In this document: positions 16,312 through 24,693 of the stretch, piece by piece
How the letters are laid out: every line of letters begins with the position of its first letter
Position numbering within the stretch: the stretch's first letter is position 1
Assembly: GCA_038147395.1 (NCBI GenBank)
Contig: JAYQTM010000001.1
Coordinates: forward strand, 558,001-622,000
DNA: 64,000 bases
Source: Eutrophovita brisbanensis
Lineage (GTDB): Bacteria; Pseudomonadota; Gammaproteobacteria; Burkholderiales; Eutrophovitaceae
Direction: 5' to 3'
Notes under the pieces: generated by a model
Seen by the model: only the letters and a program-made list of their open reading frames with translations
Told to the model about the DNA's origin: nothing
The model's database searches: none
Position numbers and translations under genes: made by a program

Positions 16312-17658
16312 ATGCTAGAGAATTTAACCGACCGTCTCGGTCGTGTTGTCAAGACACTCAGGGGGCACGCGCGGCTCACTGATGATAATGTGAAAGACGC
16401 TCTGAGGGAGATCAGGATCGCGCTTCTTGAAGCAGATGTGGCCCTGCCAGTTGCGAAGCGATTCATTGAACAGGTCAGAGAAAAAGCATTAGGTCAGGAG
16501 GTTTTGGGTAGTCTCACTCCTGGCCAAGCGCTGGTGGGTGTTGTCAGGGATGAATTAGTCCACTTGATGGGCCCAACAGAAGATCTCAATTTGAAAAATA
16601 CGCCTCCCACGGTTGTCTTGATGGCTGGCTTACAGGGAGTTGGAAAAACAACCACTTGTGGGAAATTGGGGCTTCGATTAACGCGAGAGAAAAAGCGTGT
16701 TTTGATGGTCAGTTGTGATGTGAGAAGACCAGCTGCCCGCGCTCAACTTGCTGCAATCGGTCGTCAAACTGATGTTGATGTTTACGGAGCTGACGACAGT
16801 GCGTCGGCGGATGAACTTGCAGCGGCAGCTCTCGAGCATGCAAAGAAACGTTTTTACGATGTGCTTCTGGTCGATACCGCTGGGCGCTTGTCAATTGATC
16901 AGGAGATGATGAATGAAATTCAGTCACTTCACGAGATTCTGACTCCTGCAGAGATTTTGTTTGTGGTCGATGCGATGCAAGGTCAGGATGCGGTAAACGT
17001 TGCGCAGGTTTTCTCAAATACGATTCCGCTCACGGGTGTTGTGCTGACGAAACTCGACGGAGACTCCCGGGGCGGTGCCGCGTTGACTGTCAGAACCGTC
17101 ACTGGCTCGCCGATTAAATTTATTGGCACGGGCGAGAAGATGTCTGGGTTGGATGTTTTTCACCCAGAAAGACTGGCATCCCGCATTCTCGGTATGGGAG
17201 ATATCCTTTCGTTAGTTGAGGATGCGCGTCAATCAGTTGATGAGGAACAAGCAAAGAAACTTACAAAAAAAATAAAAAGTGGCAAGGGATTTGATCTGCA
17301 GGATTTCAGGGAGCAAATGGCCCAGATGCAAAGCATGGGCGGGATGGATAAGCTTCTCGAAAAATTGCCTGCCAGTATTGCGAGTGCGGCTAAGGCGGTT
17401 CCCCAAGATGATCGGATGGTTGGTCGAACGATAGGGATCATCGATTCCATGACGCCGCGTGAGAGAATGAAGCCTGAAATAATAAAGGCCTCGAGAAAGC
17501 GGAGAATTGCCCAGGGTGCGGGTGTTTCAGTTCAAGAGGTCAATCGACTGTTGAATCAATTCGGTCAAATGCAAAAAATGATGAAGATGATGGGTAAGGG
17601 GAACGGACTCGCGAAAATGATGTCCGGTATGAAAGGAATGTTCGGAGGAATGAGATGA
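16312..17658 (+). CDS. ffh: Signal recognition particle GTPase Ffh
   Basis: 448 residues. Protein part of the bacterial SRP, which targets membrane proteins co-translationally to FtsY and SecYEG. N domain (1-90), G domain with GLQGVGKTTTCGKLG (P-loop), DVRRPAARAQL, DTAGRLSID and TKLDGDSRGGA, and a methionine-rich M domain (from about 325) that binds 4.5S RNA and signal peptides; the tail is a run of MKMMGKG / MSGMKGMFGGM repeats. The stop overlaps the next ATG (ATGA), coupling it to the hydrolase-like gene. Confidence 0.97.
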   Translation: MLENLTDRLGRVVKTLRGHARLTDDNVKDALREIRIALLEADVALPVAKRFIEQVREKALGQEVLGSLTPGQALVGVVRDELVHLMGPTEDLNLKNTPPTVVLMAGLQGVGKTTTCGKLGLRLTREKKRVLMVSCDVRRPAARAQLAAIGRQTDVDVYGADDSASADELAAAALEHAKKRFYDVLLVDTAGRLSIDQEMMNEIQSLHEILTPAEILFVVDAMQGQDAVNVAQVFSNTIPLTGVVLTKLDGDSRGGAALTVRTVTGSPIKFIGTGEKMSGLDVFHPERLASRILGMGDILSLVEDARQSVDEEQAKKLTKKIKSGKGFDLQDFREQMAQMQSMGGMDKLLEKLPASIASAAKAVPQDDRMVGRTIGIIDSMTPRERMKPEIIKASRKRRIAQGAGVSVQEVNRLLNQFGQMQKMMKMMGKGNGLAKMMSGMKGMFGGMR

Positions 17659-18479
17659 ATTGGTTGTCGGTTATCTTTGACGCGCTCTACTTGCGGCGGG
17701 TTAACTACAAGGTTTTTGTCGCAATGTGTTGCGTATTCTTCAGTCTAACTGGTTTTTCTTATGCCATTGAGTATGAAGCCAAGGCTGATTATGACCGAGA
17801 AAAAAATTGGGCTGATCAAATTCTTCCTGGAATCATAGTGGGCGATCCAATTTGGATCGAGCAGTCCAATGGACACAAATTCTTGGGTATTTACACGGAA
17901 GCTGAAAAACCTAGAGGTGCGGTGATTGTTGCTCACGGCAGAGGGTGGAACCCGGATTTCGAATTGTACGGAATGCTTCGAGTGTTACTGGCGGAAGCCG
18001 GTTACAGTACCTTATCGATTCAGTTACCTATATTGGGTGGCGGCGCGAAAGTTGGGGACTACATTCCCACCTACCCAGAGGCGTTTCACCGGTTTGACCG
18101 AGCCGCAGAGGTGTTGCATGAAATGGGCCATACCGATATCTCGATTGTGTCGCATAGCCTGGGCGCGACCATGGCGAACCACTATCTGATTACTGTCGAT
18201 GAAACACTCGTGAATTCATGGGTCTTTATCAGTATTTTGAATGGTTTGCAGGAGATGTTCCGAATTAAAATTCCCGTGATGGACGTTTACGCCTCTGATG
18301 ATTGGGAAATTACGGTTGTGGGCGGATATGAGAGGAAGCAGCAAATCATGAAAGTGCCAGGCTCTCGGCAAGTTATTATCCCCAATGCGTTACATTTTTT
18401 CGAACGACGAGAGGAGTCCCTCGTCCAGTCGATTGTCGAGTTTTTGGATTCTATCTATCATGGGGCACAAGATTCTTAG
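17655..18479 (+). CDS. DUF3530-family alpha/beta hydrolase-like protein, exported
   Basis: 274 residues. An N-terminal hydrophobic stretch (about 21-37, VAMCCVFFSLTGFSYA) fits a signal peptide or anchor. The rest looks like an alpha/beta hydrolase: VIVAHGRGWNPD after the second strand, the nucleophile elbow SHSLGA (about residue 172), and a late LHFFERR histidine; an acid from VYASDDWEI is plausible. DUF3530 proteins are periplasmic and uncharacterised. It is coupled to ffh by a four-base overlap. No substrate can be assigned. Confidence 0.78.
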   Translation: MNWLSVIFDALYLRRVNYKVFVAMCCVFFSLTGFSYAIEYEAKADYDREKNWADQILPGIIVGDPIWIEQSNGHKFLGIYTEAEKPRGAVIVAHGRGWNPDFELYGMLRVLLAEAGYSTLSIQLPILGGGAKVGDYIPTYPEAFHRFDRAAEVLHEMGHTDISIVSHSLGATMANHYLITVDETLVNSWVFISILNGLQEMFRIKIPVMDVYASDDWEITVVGGYERKQQIMKVPGSRQVIIPNALHFFERREESLVQSIVEFLDSIYHGAQDS

Positions 18480-18509
18480 AGCCGTTAACGTCGGGTTTAA
18501 CGCTGAATA

Positions 18510-18539
18510 TTGCGTTTTGATCAAAAAAACAGGTAAAAT
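18510..18539 (+). promoter_or_regulatory. Putative sigma-70 promoter for rpsP-rimM-trmD
   Basis: TTGCGT at 18510-18515, an 18-base spacer and TAAAAT at 18534-18539, about 70 bases before rpsP. Match is moderate, position is right for a ribosomal operon promoter. Confidence 0.45.
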
Positions 18540-18607
18540 ATCGGCTAAGCTCAAGTTGTATGTCGCAATGTGATTTGCAACCAATAAATATGTGGGATTA
18601 ACAAGTT

Positions 18608-18862
18608 ATGGTAGTGATTAGATTATCTCGTAGTGGGGCAAAACGACGTCCTTTCTACAACATGGTTGTGGCAGACTCCAGAAATGCGCGTGACGGAAGG
18701 TTTATAGAGCGCGTTGGGTTTTATGACCCCCAAGCTCCTGAGGGCGCAGAGGGCCTCAGAATCGATTCTGAGCGCGTCAATTTTTGGCAACAAAAAGGTG
18801 CGCAACTTTCCGATACCGTAGCGAGATTAGTCAAGCAATTTGCCAAGTCAAAGGCAGCCTAA
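18608..18862 (+). CDS. rpsP: 30S ribosomal protein S16
   Basis: 84 residues. Small-subunit protein needed for 30S assembly. The N-terminus MVVIRLSRSGAKRRPFYNMVVADSRNARDGRFIERVGFYDP is the S16 signature. First gene of the rpsP-rimM-trmD-rplS operon. It overlaps the likely rimM start by 23 bases, so the two are probably translationally coupled. Confidence 0.97.
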   Translation: MVVIRLSRSGAKRRPFYNMVVADSRNARDGRFIERVGFYDPQAPEGAEGLRIDSERVNFWQQKGAQLSDTVARLVKQFAKSKAA

Positions 18863-19364
18863 AGAATTGATTGTCATGGGGCGAATCTCTGCCCCCTATG
18901 GAGTTAAAGGATGGGCGCGGGTAAACGCTTACACCGCTCAACCGACCAATCTGGCCAGCTACCCGACCTGGTATCTCTCCGTAAAAAAAGTGCATCACGA
19001 AGTCGCAGTCGAGCAGACTCGCGTCAATGGAGATGTATTGTTTGCGAAACTTACAGGACTTGAAAATCGCGAAGAAATCGCGAAGTTTCGGGGGGCCGAC
19101 ATTTTGGTAGACCTCGGCTCGATGCCGGTCTTGGCAAGCAATGAATATTACTGGCATGAACTTGAAGGTTGTGTGGTGGAAGACAAAGAGGGTAAGCGCC
19201 TCGGAACTCTTAGTCATTTATTCGAAGCTGGTGCGCAACCAACGATGGTGGTTACCTGCCCTGGTGAGGAAAGCTTGATACCTTGGGTCAGTCATATCGT
19301 GTTGAGTGTAGATCTGCCAAATCGTACGATTTCTGTCGATTGGGACCCTGAGTATTTAAAGTAG
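18840..19364 (+). CDS. rimM: 16S rRNA processing protein RimM
   Basis: 174 residues. 30S maturation factor that binds S19 and helps process the 16S 3' domain. The N-terminal RimM domain contains LIVMGRISAPYGVKGWARV, and the C-terminal PRC-barrel has YYWHELEGCVVEDKEGKRLG and ends in ISVDWDPEYLK, both conserved. The start is uncertain: TTG 18840 lies inside rpsP and gives the expected short lead before the conserved core; the next in-frame options are TTG 18867 and ATG 18876, which would cut into it. Confidence 0.93.
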   Translation: MPSQRQPKELIVMGRISAPYGVKGWARVNAYTAQPTNLASYPTWYLSVKKVHHEVAVEQTRVNGDVLFAKLTGLENREEIAKFRGADILVDLGSMPVLASNEYYWHELEGCVVEDKEGKRLGTLSHLFEAGAQPTMVVTCPGEESLIPWVSHIVLSVDLPNRTISVDWDPEYLK

Positions 19365-19377
19365 GGGCCGTGCTGAT

Positions 19378-20115
19378 ATGAAATATTTTGATGTCATCAC
19401 GCTTTTCCCTGAAATGTTTTCCGCACTGACAGATTTCGGCGTAACCGCCAGAGCGCAACAACGTCAGCTCTATGAACTTGTTTGTTGGAATCCTCGAGAT
19501 TTTACAGTCGATCCAAGAAAAACGGTCGACGATCGGCCGTTTGGTGGTGGCGCTGGAATGGTGATGATGGCTGAACCTCTGACTCGATCGTTGAGTGCGG
19601 CGGTTAGTCGCCAAAAGAGTAAGGGCGTCAAAGAATCGATCTCTATTTTTTTGTCTCCTCAGGGGGTGCCGTTAACACAAAAAATAGTGTCGACGTTGTC
19701 AGAGAGAGAGGGGTTAATCCTACTTGCGGGTCGCTATGAAGGAGTTGATCAGCGAGTTATTGATCAGAGTATCGATCTGGAGATTTCTGTTGGCGACTAT
19801 GTATTGTCTGGTGGAGAGTTGCCTGCCATGTCTTTACTCGATGCGATTGTAAGATTGTTACCAGGCGCACTTAACCAATCAGGCTCTTTGGCGGAGGAAA
19901 GTTTTGCGGACGATTTACTCGAGTATCCTCAATACACGAGGCCCGAGATTTTTAACGGTAGTCCTGTCCCGGAAGTTTTGCTGTCTGGGCACCATGAGCG
20001 AATAAAGGCATGGAGGAAACAACAGGCCTTTGACCGGACCTTCAGTCGGCGCCCTGATTTGTTGTCGTGGGAAGGAAAAAACCGCTCTAATACAGGCGGT
20101 GAGAACAAAAAATAG
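19378..20115 (+). CDS. trmD: tRNA (guanine-N1)-methyltransferase TrmD
   Basis: 245 residues. SAM-dependent SPOUT enzyme making m1G37 in tRNAs, which prevents +1 frameshifting. Visible motifs are MKYFDVITLFPEMF, RPFGGGAGMVMM, LAGRYEGVDQRVI and ISVGDYVLSGGELPAM (trefoil knot), then a C-terminal helical domain from about 165. It follows rimM by 13 bases. Length and motifs are normal. Confidence 0.97.
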   Translation: MKYFDVITLFPEMFSALTDFGVTARAQQRQLYELVCWNPRDFTVDPRKTVDDRPFGGGAGMVMMAEPLTRSLSAAVSRQKSKGVKESISIFLSPQGVPLTQKIVSTLSEREGLILLAGRYEGVDQRVIDQSIDLEISVGDYVLSGGELPAMSLLDAIVRLLPGALNQSGSLAEESFADDLLEYPQYTRPEIFNGSPVPEVLLSGHHERIKAWRKQQAFDRTFSRRPDLLSWEGKNRSNTGGENKK

Positions 20116-20119
20116 TTAA

Positions 20120-20149
20120 TTGCTAAGGCTGCGATTTTCCATGTATAAT
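20120..20149 (+). promoter_or_regulatory. Putative sigma-70 promoter for rplS
   Basis: TTGCTA at 20120-20125, an 18-base spacer and a perfect TATAAT at 20144-20149. A GC-rich stretch (GCGCGGCCC) follows the -10 box, as is common at stringently controlled ribosomal promoters. It would give rplS a source of transcripts beyond the rpsP operon. Confidence 0.7.
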
Positions 20150-20172
20150 GCGCGGCCCAAGGAGTGATTGAA

Positions 20173-20546
20173 ATGAATTTAATAGCACAACTAGAAAAAG
20201 AAGAGATTGACAGACTGGGCACTTCGCTTCCAGACTTCTCCCCCGGAGACACCGTTGTCGTCAATGTTAATGTTGTAGAAGGCGAGAGGAAACGTGTGCA
20301 GGCCTATGAGGGTGTGGTTATCGCGAAACGAAACCGCGGTTTGAATTCCTCGTTTACCGTCAGAAAGATTTCGTCTGGCGTTGGGGTCGAGCGAACCTTC
20401 CAGTCATATTCCCCCTCATCGCAAGTGTTGAAGTCAAGCGACGCGGAGATGTACGACGCGCGAAATTGTATTATTTGAGGGGGCGTTCTGGTAAATCCGC
20501 GAGAATTAAAGAGAAGCTACCCAATAGGGTTAAAGCAAGTTCATAG
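20173..20546 (+). CDS. rplS: 50S ribosomal protein L19, interrupted by a one-base deletion (frameshift)
   Basis: L19 lies at the 30S-50S interface. From ATG 20173 (AAGGAG nine bases upstream) the frame reads normal L19 (PGDTVVVNVNVVEGERKRVQ, RNRGLNSSFTVRKIS, FQSYSP), then goes wrong and stops at 20478 with non-family residues. One frame over, the DNA continues exactly as expected: LIASVEVKRRGDVRRAKLYY, LRGRSGKSARIKEKL, stopping at TAG 20544-20546. The switch lies at the C5 run 20411-20415; adding one C restores a 124-residue protein. As L19 is normally indispensable, a sequencing error is the simplest cause. A programmed -1 shift is the alternative. Confidence 0.9.
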
Positions 20547-20566
20547 TCCTATTATATTTAGCCGAT

Positions 20567-20595
20567 ATGGCGACCTCTTGGTCGCCATTTTTTTT
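20567..20595 (+). terminator. Rho-independent terminator after rplS
   Basis: Perfect 9-bp stem ATGGCGACC / GGTCGCCAT around a TCTT loop, followed by eight T residues (20588-20595). It ends the rpsP-rimM-trmD-rplS operon. Confidence 0.92.
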
Positions 20596-20660
20596 GGATC
20601 GTGGTAACGTCAACCGAGCGTGTTTAGAAAATTTTCGACGCATACACTTTGGTTGATGTT

Positions 20661-21146
20661 ATGGAAGGTTACCTATCTACCCCATTTGGGAGCATTCGTG
20701 TTCGAGCCAGTGATAATGAAATACTGGAAGTAACTTTTTCAAAGGAAACAGCTCGCGATAACTTCCCAGAAGACTCAATCGTCTCCAATTTGTTTAAACA
20801 GATAAAGACATATTTTGTTGACCCCAAATCAAATTTTTCCATTGACTACCGGGCGAGTGGCACGAGTTTTCGTGAAAGAGTGTGGCACGAAATATCGTTG
20901 ATACCATCCGGCTCGACCAGAACGTACGGTCAGATTGCAAATAAGCTAGGCTCCTCCGCCCGAGCTGTTGGGATGGCATGCGGCGATAATCCTGTCCCTC
21001 TGATCATTCCTTGCCACAGGGTCGTTGCTAAATCGGGAATTGGAGGCTTCAATCACTCGATAGGCCATTTTGAGAAAAGTGTTAAGTTGTGGTTGCTCAA
21101 TCATGAGAGAGCCGTTATCAATGAAAAAACCGACCGATCAGTCTAA
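20661..21146 (+). CDS. ogt: Methylated-DNA--protein-cysteine methyltransferase (Ogt type)
   Basis: 161 residues from ATG 20661; an upstream in-frame TTG at 20649 would add four residues. Suicide repair enzyme that moves an alkyl group from O6-alkylguanine to its own cysteine. The active site is PLIIPCHRVVAKSG, and the helix-turn-helix DNA-binding part reads TRTYGQIANKLGSSARAVGMA. No AdaA-like regulatory domain is present. The last 26 bases overlap the likely start of xerD in another frame. The gene symbol is by family; ogt and the C-terminal part of ada cannot be told apart by name alone. Confidence 0.9.
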   Translation: MEGYLSTPFGSIRVRASDNEILEVTFSKETARDNFPEDSIVSNLFKQIKTYFVDPKSNFSIDYRASGTSFRERVWHEISLIPSGSTRTYGQIANKLGSSARAVGMACGDNPVPLIIPCHRVVAKSGIGGFNHSIGHFEKSVKLWLLNHERAVINEKTDRSV

Positions 21147-22035
21147 TAAGGATTGGATCGATTATTTTTGTGATGCGCTGTGGCTGGAAGATGGTTTGTC
21201 GGCAAATACATTAGATAGCTACCGACGCGATCTTCACTCCTTTATGAAGTGGCTTGAGAATGATGTCGCTGGCGCTTCTCTGATAGCTGCTGAGGGCCAG
21301 ACGTTGCTGCGCTATGTAGCTTTTTGCTTTTCCCAGGGGAAACAGGCGAGGACAATGGCTCGTCATTTATCTGTTTTGAGGCGGTTCTATCAATTTTTGC
21401 ACCGAGAGGGCCGGATTGAGTCAGATCCGACTTTGAACGTCGCATCACCGAAGATCGGCCGTAAACTACCGTCTATCTTAGTTGAGGATGAGGTTATTTC
21501 GCTCATTGAAGCGCCAAACATCAATACTGACCTCGGTCTTAGAGACAGAGCGATGCTTGAGGTTCTTTACGGCAGTGGACTTCGGGTGTCAGAGTTGGTG
21601 CAACTGAAGATGGCACAAATCAATTTGATCGACGGATTAATTCGTACGATCGGTAAAGGGGCGAAAGAGCGAGTGGTTCCAATGGGCGAGCCTTGTGTCG
21701 ATTGGGTCAAAAATTATATTAATGCCTCTCGACCTCGAGTACTTCGTGGCCGCTTATCGGATTTTGTGTTTGTGACGAATCGAGGGACGGCGATGTCACG
21801 CCAGTCTTTTTGGAATATCGTACAGCGGTATGTACAGATTGCAGGCATTAAAAAACGGGTGTCACCACATACAATTCGCCATGCGTTTGCAACCCATCTG
21901 CTTAACCATGGTGCGGATTTGCGTTCCGTGCAACTGTTACTGGGACATTCTGACTTATCGACAACGCAGATATACACTCATATTGCAAAAGAACGTTTAA
22001 AGAACATACATCAACAACATCACCCTCGGGGCTGA
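21121..22035 (+). CDS. xerD: Tyrosine recombinase XerD
   Basis: 304 residues from ATG 21121. Partner of XerC in resolving chromosome dimers at dif near the terminus. The N-terminal SAM-like core-binding domain shows LSANTLDSYRRDLHSFM; the catalytic domain carries YGSGLRVSELVQL (first Arg), the beta-hairpin lysine in IGKGAKERVVPMG, HTIRHAFATHLLNHGADLR (His-x-x-Arg), LLGHSDLSTTQIYTH (His and the Tyr nucleophile). The ending HQQHHPRG is as in E. coli XerD, which favours XerD over XerC. Not a mobile-element integrase. Confidence 0.95.
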   Translation: MKKPTDQSNKDWIDYFCDALWLEDGLSANTLDSYRRDLHSFMKWLENDVAGASLIAAEGQTLLRYVAFCFSQGKQARTMARHLSVLRRFYQFLHREGRIESDPTLNVASPKIGRKLPSILVEDEVISLIEAPNINTDLGLRDRAMLEVLYGSGLRVSELVQLKMAQINLIDGLIRTIGKGAKERVVPMGEPCVDWVKNYINASRPRVLRGRLSDFVFVTNRGTAMSRQSFWNIVQRYVQIAGIKKRVSPHTIRHAFATHLLNHGADLRSVQLLLGHSDLSTTQIYTHIAKERLKNIHQQHHPRG

Positions 22036-22052
22036 ATGTTAGGGAGACCAGC

Positions 22053-22673
22053 ATGCTATATCTCGCGCCTTTAATTGTTTCTTACTTTTTCGGGTCGGTG
22101 TCATTTGCCATTTTGGTGAGCAAGTGTATGTCTCTCCCCAGCCCGTATTCGTATGGTTCGGGAAATCCTGGAGCGACGAATGTGCTGAGAACTGGTAATC
22201 GATTGGCAGCTTTTGTGACGCTTTTGGGAGATGCGATGAAGGGAGCACTGTCAGTCATTTTTGTACCAATTTTTCTCTCTGTGGTGTTTGAGCTAGATCT
22301 ACCAAGGGAGCACATGGCTGCGACTTCGTTAGTGGGAGTTTTCATTGGACACGTATTCCCCATTTTTCATAATTTCAAGGGTGGCAAAGGAGTTGCTACG
22401 GCTGGTGGAGGGCTGATCGGATTGGATTGGATTGTCGGCTTGCCTGTGGTAGTCACCTGGCTTGCGGTCTGTGTGCTCTCGAGATATTCATCTCTTGCCG
22501 CTATTTGCGCAGCGATTGCCGCTCCTGTAATGATTTTTCTCCGTTTTGATTTTGGAGTACCGTTTATCTTAGTTCTTGTGATGAGTGTACTGCTCATACT
22601 TAATCACAGGAAAAATGTCGTCAATCTACTGAAGGGCGTTGAACCTAAGGTGGGGTCTCGCGATAGAAAGTAA
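22053..22673 (+). CDS. plsY: Glycerol-3-phosphate acyltransferase PlsY
   Basis: 206 residues. Inner-membrane enzyme that acylates glycerol-3-phosphate from acyl-phosphate. About five hydrophobic helices, with the three PlsY motifs: GSVSFAIL near the N-terminus with SGNPGATNVLR, HVFPIFHNFKGGKGVATAGG in the middle, and LNHRKNVVNLLKG at the end. The catalytic Ser/Arg and His residues in these motifs are present. Convergent with tsaD, with only five bases between stops. In many gammaproteobacteria plsY likewise faces tsaD. Confidence 0.96.
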   Translation: MLYLAPLIVSYFFGSVSFAILVSKCMSLPSPYSYGSGNPGATNVLRTGNRLAAFVTLLGDAMKGALSVIFVPIFLSVVFELDLPREHMAATSLVGVFIGHVFPIFHNFKGGKGVATAGGGLIGLDWIVGLPVVVTWLAVCVLSRYSSLAAICAAIAAPVMIFLRFDFGVPFILVLVMSVLLILNHRKNVVNLLKGVEPKVGSRDRK

Positions 22674-22678
22674 CCGCA

Positions 22679-23714
22679 TTACGAATGGCTTTCACGAGCC
22701 GCCTCTAGTGACCAGCGCGGTTTGATTGTGAAAGTTGAAGGTGTTTGAGTGCTGTCCCCGAATTTGAGGGCTCCTGTGAGAGCGACCATAGCACCGTTAT
22801 CGGTACAGAATTTTGGCAGCGGATAAAATACCTTGCCGCCCAGAGTTTCAGTCATATCAGTTAATTTTTGTCTCAAAACATCGTTTGCTCCGACGCCGCC
22901 GGCAACGACAAGATTTTTGCAATTATTTTCGATCAGAGCTTTCGAACATTTCTCTGCCAATACACTCGTAATGGCCTCTTGAAAACTCGCCGCAATGTCC
23001 GCTCTTAACGAGTTGGATTCTGCGAGACTTTTCTCTCTGGTTTTAGATAAAAGATTCACGACCGCGGTCTTTAAACCACTAAAGCTCAGCTCTAAGTCAC
23101 CTGAACGGAGCATTGGTTTCGGAAAATCAAATTTATCTGGATTACCCTTTTTTGGCCAGCTCTGATAGTAAAGCGCCACCTGGGTAGGGTAGTCCAAGAG
23201 TTTTAGCTGTTTTATCGAAAGCTTCACCTGCTGCGTCGTCACGAGTTTCTCCCAATATTGAGTATTCGCCTATTCGTCCAACTCGCATGATTTGTGAGTG
23301 CCCGCCAGATACGAGTAGTGCGATGAACGGAAATTCGATGCCGGGAATGCTAAGCAGAGGGGAGAGTAAATGAGCTTCCAGGTGGTGCACTGGAATTGTG
23401 GGAATCTTCAAAGAGTAAGCCAATGCATTGGCGAATGTCGCACCGACAAGTAGAGCGCCAGCGAGTCCAGGCCCTTTTGTGTACGCGACCGCATCGATGG
23501 CGTCTTTCTCAAGTCCTGCCTCGCTCAATACAGTTTGTACCAAGCCGTATATTTTTCTTATGTGGTCTCGTGACGCGAGCTCAGGCACAACACCACCAAA
23601 ATCTTTATGTAGCTCAATTTGGGAGTAGAGCGCGTCCGCGATCAGCCCTTGTCTGGAGCAATAGAGCGCTACTCCTGTCTCGTCACATGAGCTCTCAATT
23701 CCTAGTACTAGCAT
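22679..23714 (-). CDS. tsaD: tRNA threonylcarbamoyladenosine transferase TsaD, interrupted by a one-base insertion
   Basis: TsaD transfers the threonylcarbamoyl group to A37 of ANN-decoding tRNAs with TsaB and TsaE. The N-terminal 190 residues (23714 to 23142) contain GIESSCDETGVAL, the metal-binding HHLEAHL and VSGGHSQ; they end GALLSELAKKG then stop. The rest continues one frame over, GNPDKFDFPKP to ELSFSGLKTAVVNLL, VAGGVGAN, FCTDNGAMVA, to 22679. The switch is at the minus-strand A6G3 run (plus 23145-23153); removing one base restores a normal full-length protein. TsaD is almost universal and usually essential, so an assembly error is likely. Divergent from rpsU. Confidence 0.9.
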
Positions 23715-23748
23715 TTAGTCCCCTAAAATTTACGCGATTCAAACAGAT

Positions 23749-23778
23749 TTGCCATAAGTCCGTCAAATTTGCTAGAAT
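23749..23778 (+). promoter_or_regulatory. Putative sigma-70 promoter for rpsU-yqeY-dnaG-rpoD
   Basis: TTGCCA at 23749-23754, an 18-base spacer and TAGAAT at 23773-23778, with a C-rich segment after it. Located 40 bases before rpsU in the tsaD/rpsU divergent gap. Confidence 0.7.
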
Positions 23779-23817
23779 CGCCCCCTTTCAAATAAACCTG
23801 CAGATAAACACACGTAC

Positions 23818-24030
23818 ATGCCGATTGTAAGAGTCAAAGAAAACGAGCCATTTGAAGTGGCGATGAGGAGATTTAAGAGGACAGTGGAGAAAACTGGCCT
23901 TCTTACCGAGTTAAGAGCTAGGGAGTTTTACGAAAAGCCTACCTCCGAGAGGAAGCGAAAGCACGCTGCAGCGGTAAAGAGGCACCATAAGCGCATACGC
24001 AGTCAGACGCTCCCGCAAAAAATGTATTGA
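23818..24030 (+). CDS. rpsU: 30S ribosomal protein S21
   Basis: 70 residues, very basic. Small-subunit protein involved in initiation-site recognition. MPIVRVKENEPFEVAMRRFKR and FYEKPTSERKRK are the S21 signatures. First gene of the macromolecular synthesis operon, followed by a probable terminator before yqeY, which would make rpsU messages more abundant than dnaG and rpoD. Confidence 0.97.
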   Translation: MPIVRVKENEPFEVAMRRFKRTVEKTGLLTELRAREFYEKPTSERKRKHAAAVKRHHKRIRSQTLPQKMY

Positions 24031-24061
24031 GATACTCGTTGTATCGCATTTGGTACAGAGG

Positions 24062-24092
24062 ACGGTGTTTCTAGATAGGAACGCCGTTTTTT
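24062..24092 (+). terminator. Rho-independent terminator (partial) between rpsU and yqeY
   Basis: Stem ACGGTGTT / AACGCCGT (one G-T pair) with a ten-base loop, followed by TTTTTT. The equivalent hairpin in E. coli lies between rpsU and dnaG and lets some transcripts pass. Confidence 0.65.
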
Positions 24093-24153
24093 GTTTTTCG
24101 TAACGTTTGTGTAAACATTATTCTGTGCCCGCAACGGACAAAGGTAAATTCCA

Positions 24154-24597
24154 ATGAGTCTAACTTCTAAAATCCAAGCGGACATGCGCTCGGCGATGAA
24201 GTCCAAGAATGCAGACCTCGTCTCGACGATAAGGCTTCTATTAGCAGCCATCAAACAACAGGAGATTGACAAGCGAGAACAGCTTACAGACTCTGACGTG
24301 CTGACTATTGTTGAGAGACTCGTTAAGCAGCGCAGAGAGTCGATCCAAATTTACACCGAGGCTGGCAGAAATGACTTGGCGTCAAAAGAATCTGCAGAGC
24401 TTGAGATCTTAACAACTTACTTGCCAAAACAGCTAAGCGATGAGGAAGTTGAGTTAATCATTCAAGAGACCCTGTCCTCTTTAGATGCCCGTGAGCCCAA
24501 AGATATGGGAAAAGTGATGGCGGCGCTAAAAACCCAACTCTCCGGCAAGGCCGACTTGTCTCGTGTTTCAACTCGGGTGAGGGAGTTGTTAAGCTAG
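24154..24597 (+). CDS. yqeY: GatB/YqeY domain protein
   Basis: 147 residues. Stand-alone YqeY domain, related to the tRNA-binding tail of the GatB amidotransferase subunit; precise role unknown, tRNA binding suspected. Family motifs seen are MRSAMKSKNADLVSTIRLLLAAIKQ, the EAGRNDLASKESAELEILTTYLP segment and DMGKVMAALK near the end. Located between rpsU and dnaG, its usual place outside the enterics. Start ATG 24154 has AAAGG upstream. Confidence 0.93.
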   Translation: MSLTSKIQADMRSAMKSKNADLVSTIRLLLAAIKQQEIDKREQLTDSDVLTIVERLVKQRRESIQIYTEAGRNDLASKESAELEILTTYLPKQLSDEEVELIIQETLSSLDAREPKDMGKVMAALKTQLSGKADLSRVSTRVRELLS

Positions 24598-24693
24598 GAT
24601 CATTTTGCTCGCCTGGCGTGGTATCTGGTCTCAATCTGATCAACCCTCTGGGTAACATATCTCCCATTCGTAGATGGGTATAATCCAAAGGTC

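Noticed and set aside
20411..20416. Programmed -1 frameshift in rplS
   Set aside because: Not ruled out, but TTCCCCC is not a standard slippery heptamer, no stimulatory structure was evident, and two similar homopolymer breaks in the window favour error.
21121..22035. Integrase of a mobile element
   Set aside because: The sequence, including the HQQHHPRG end, is that of housekeeping XerD, and no attachment sites or cargo genes accompany it.
24679..24684. TATAAT as a dnaG promoter
   Set aside because: No -35 element at an acceptable distance and no extended -10; it ends only ten bases before the ATG.
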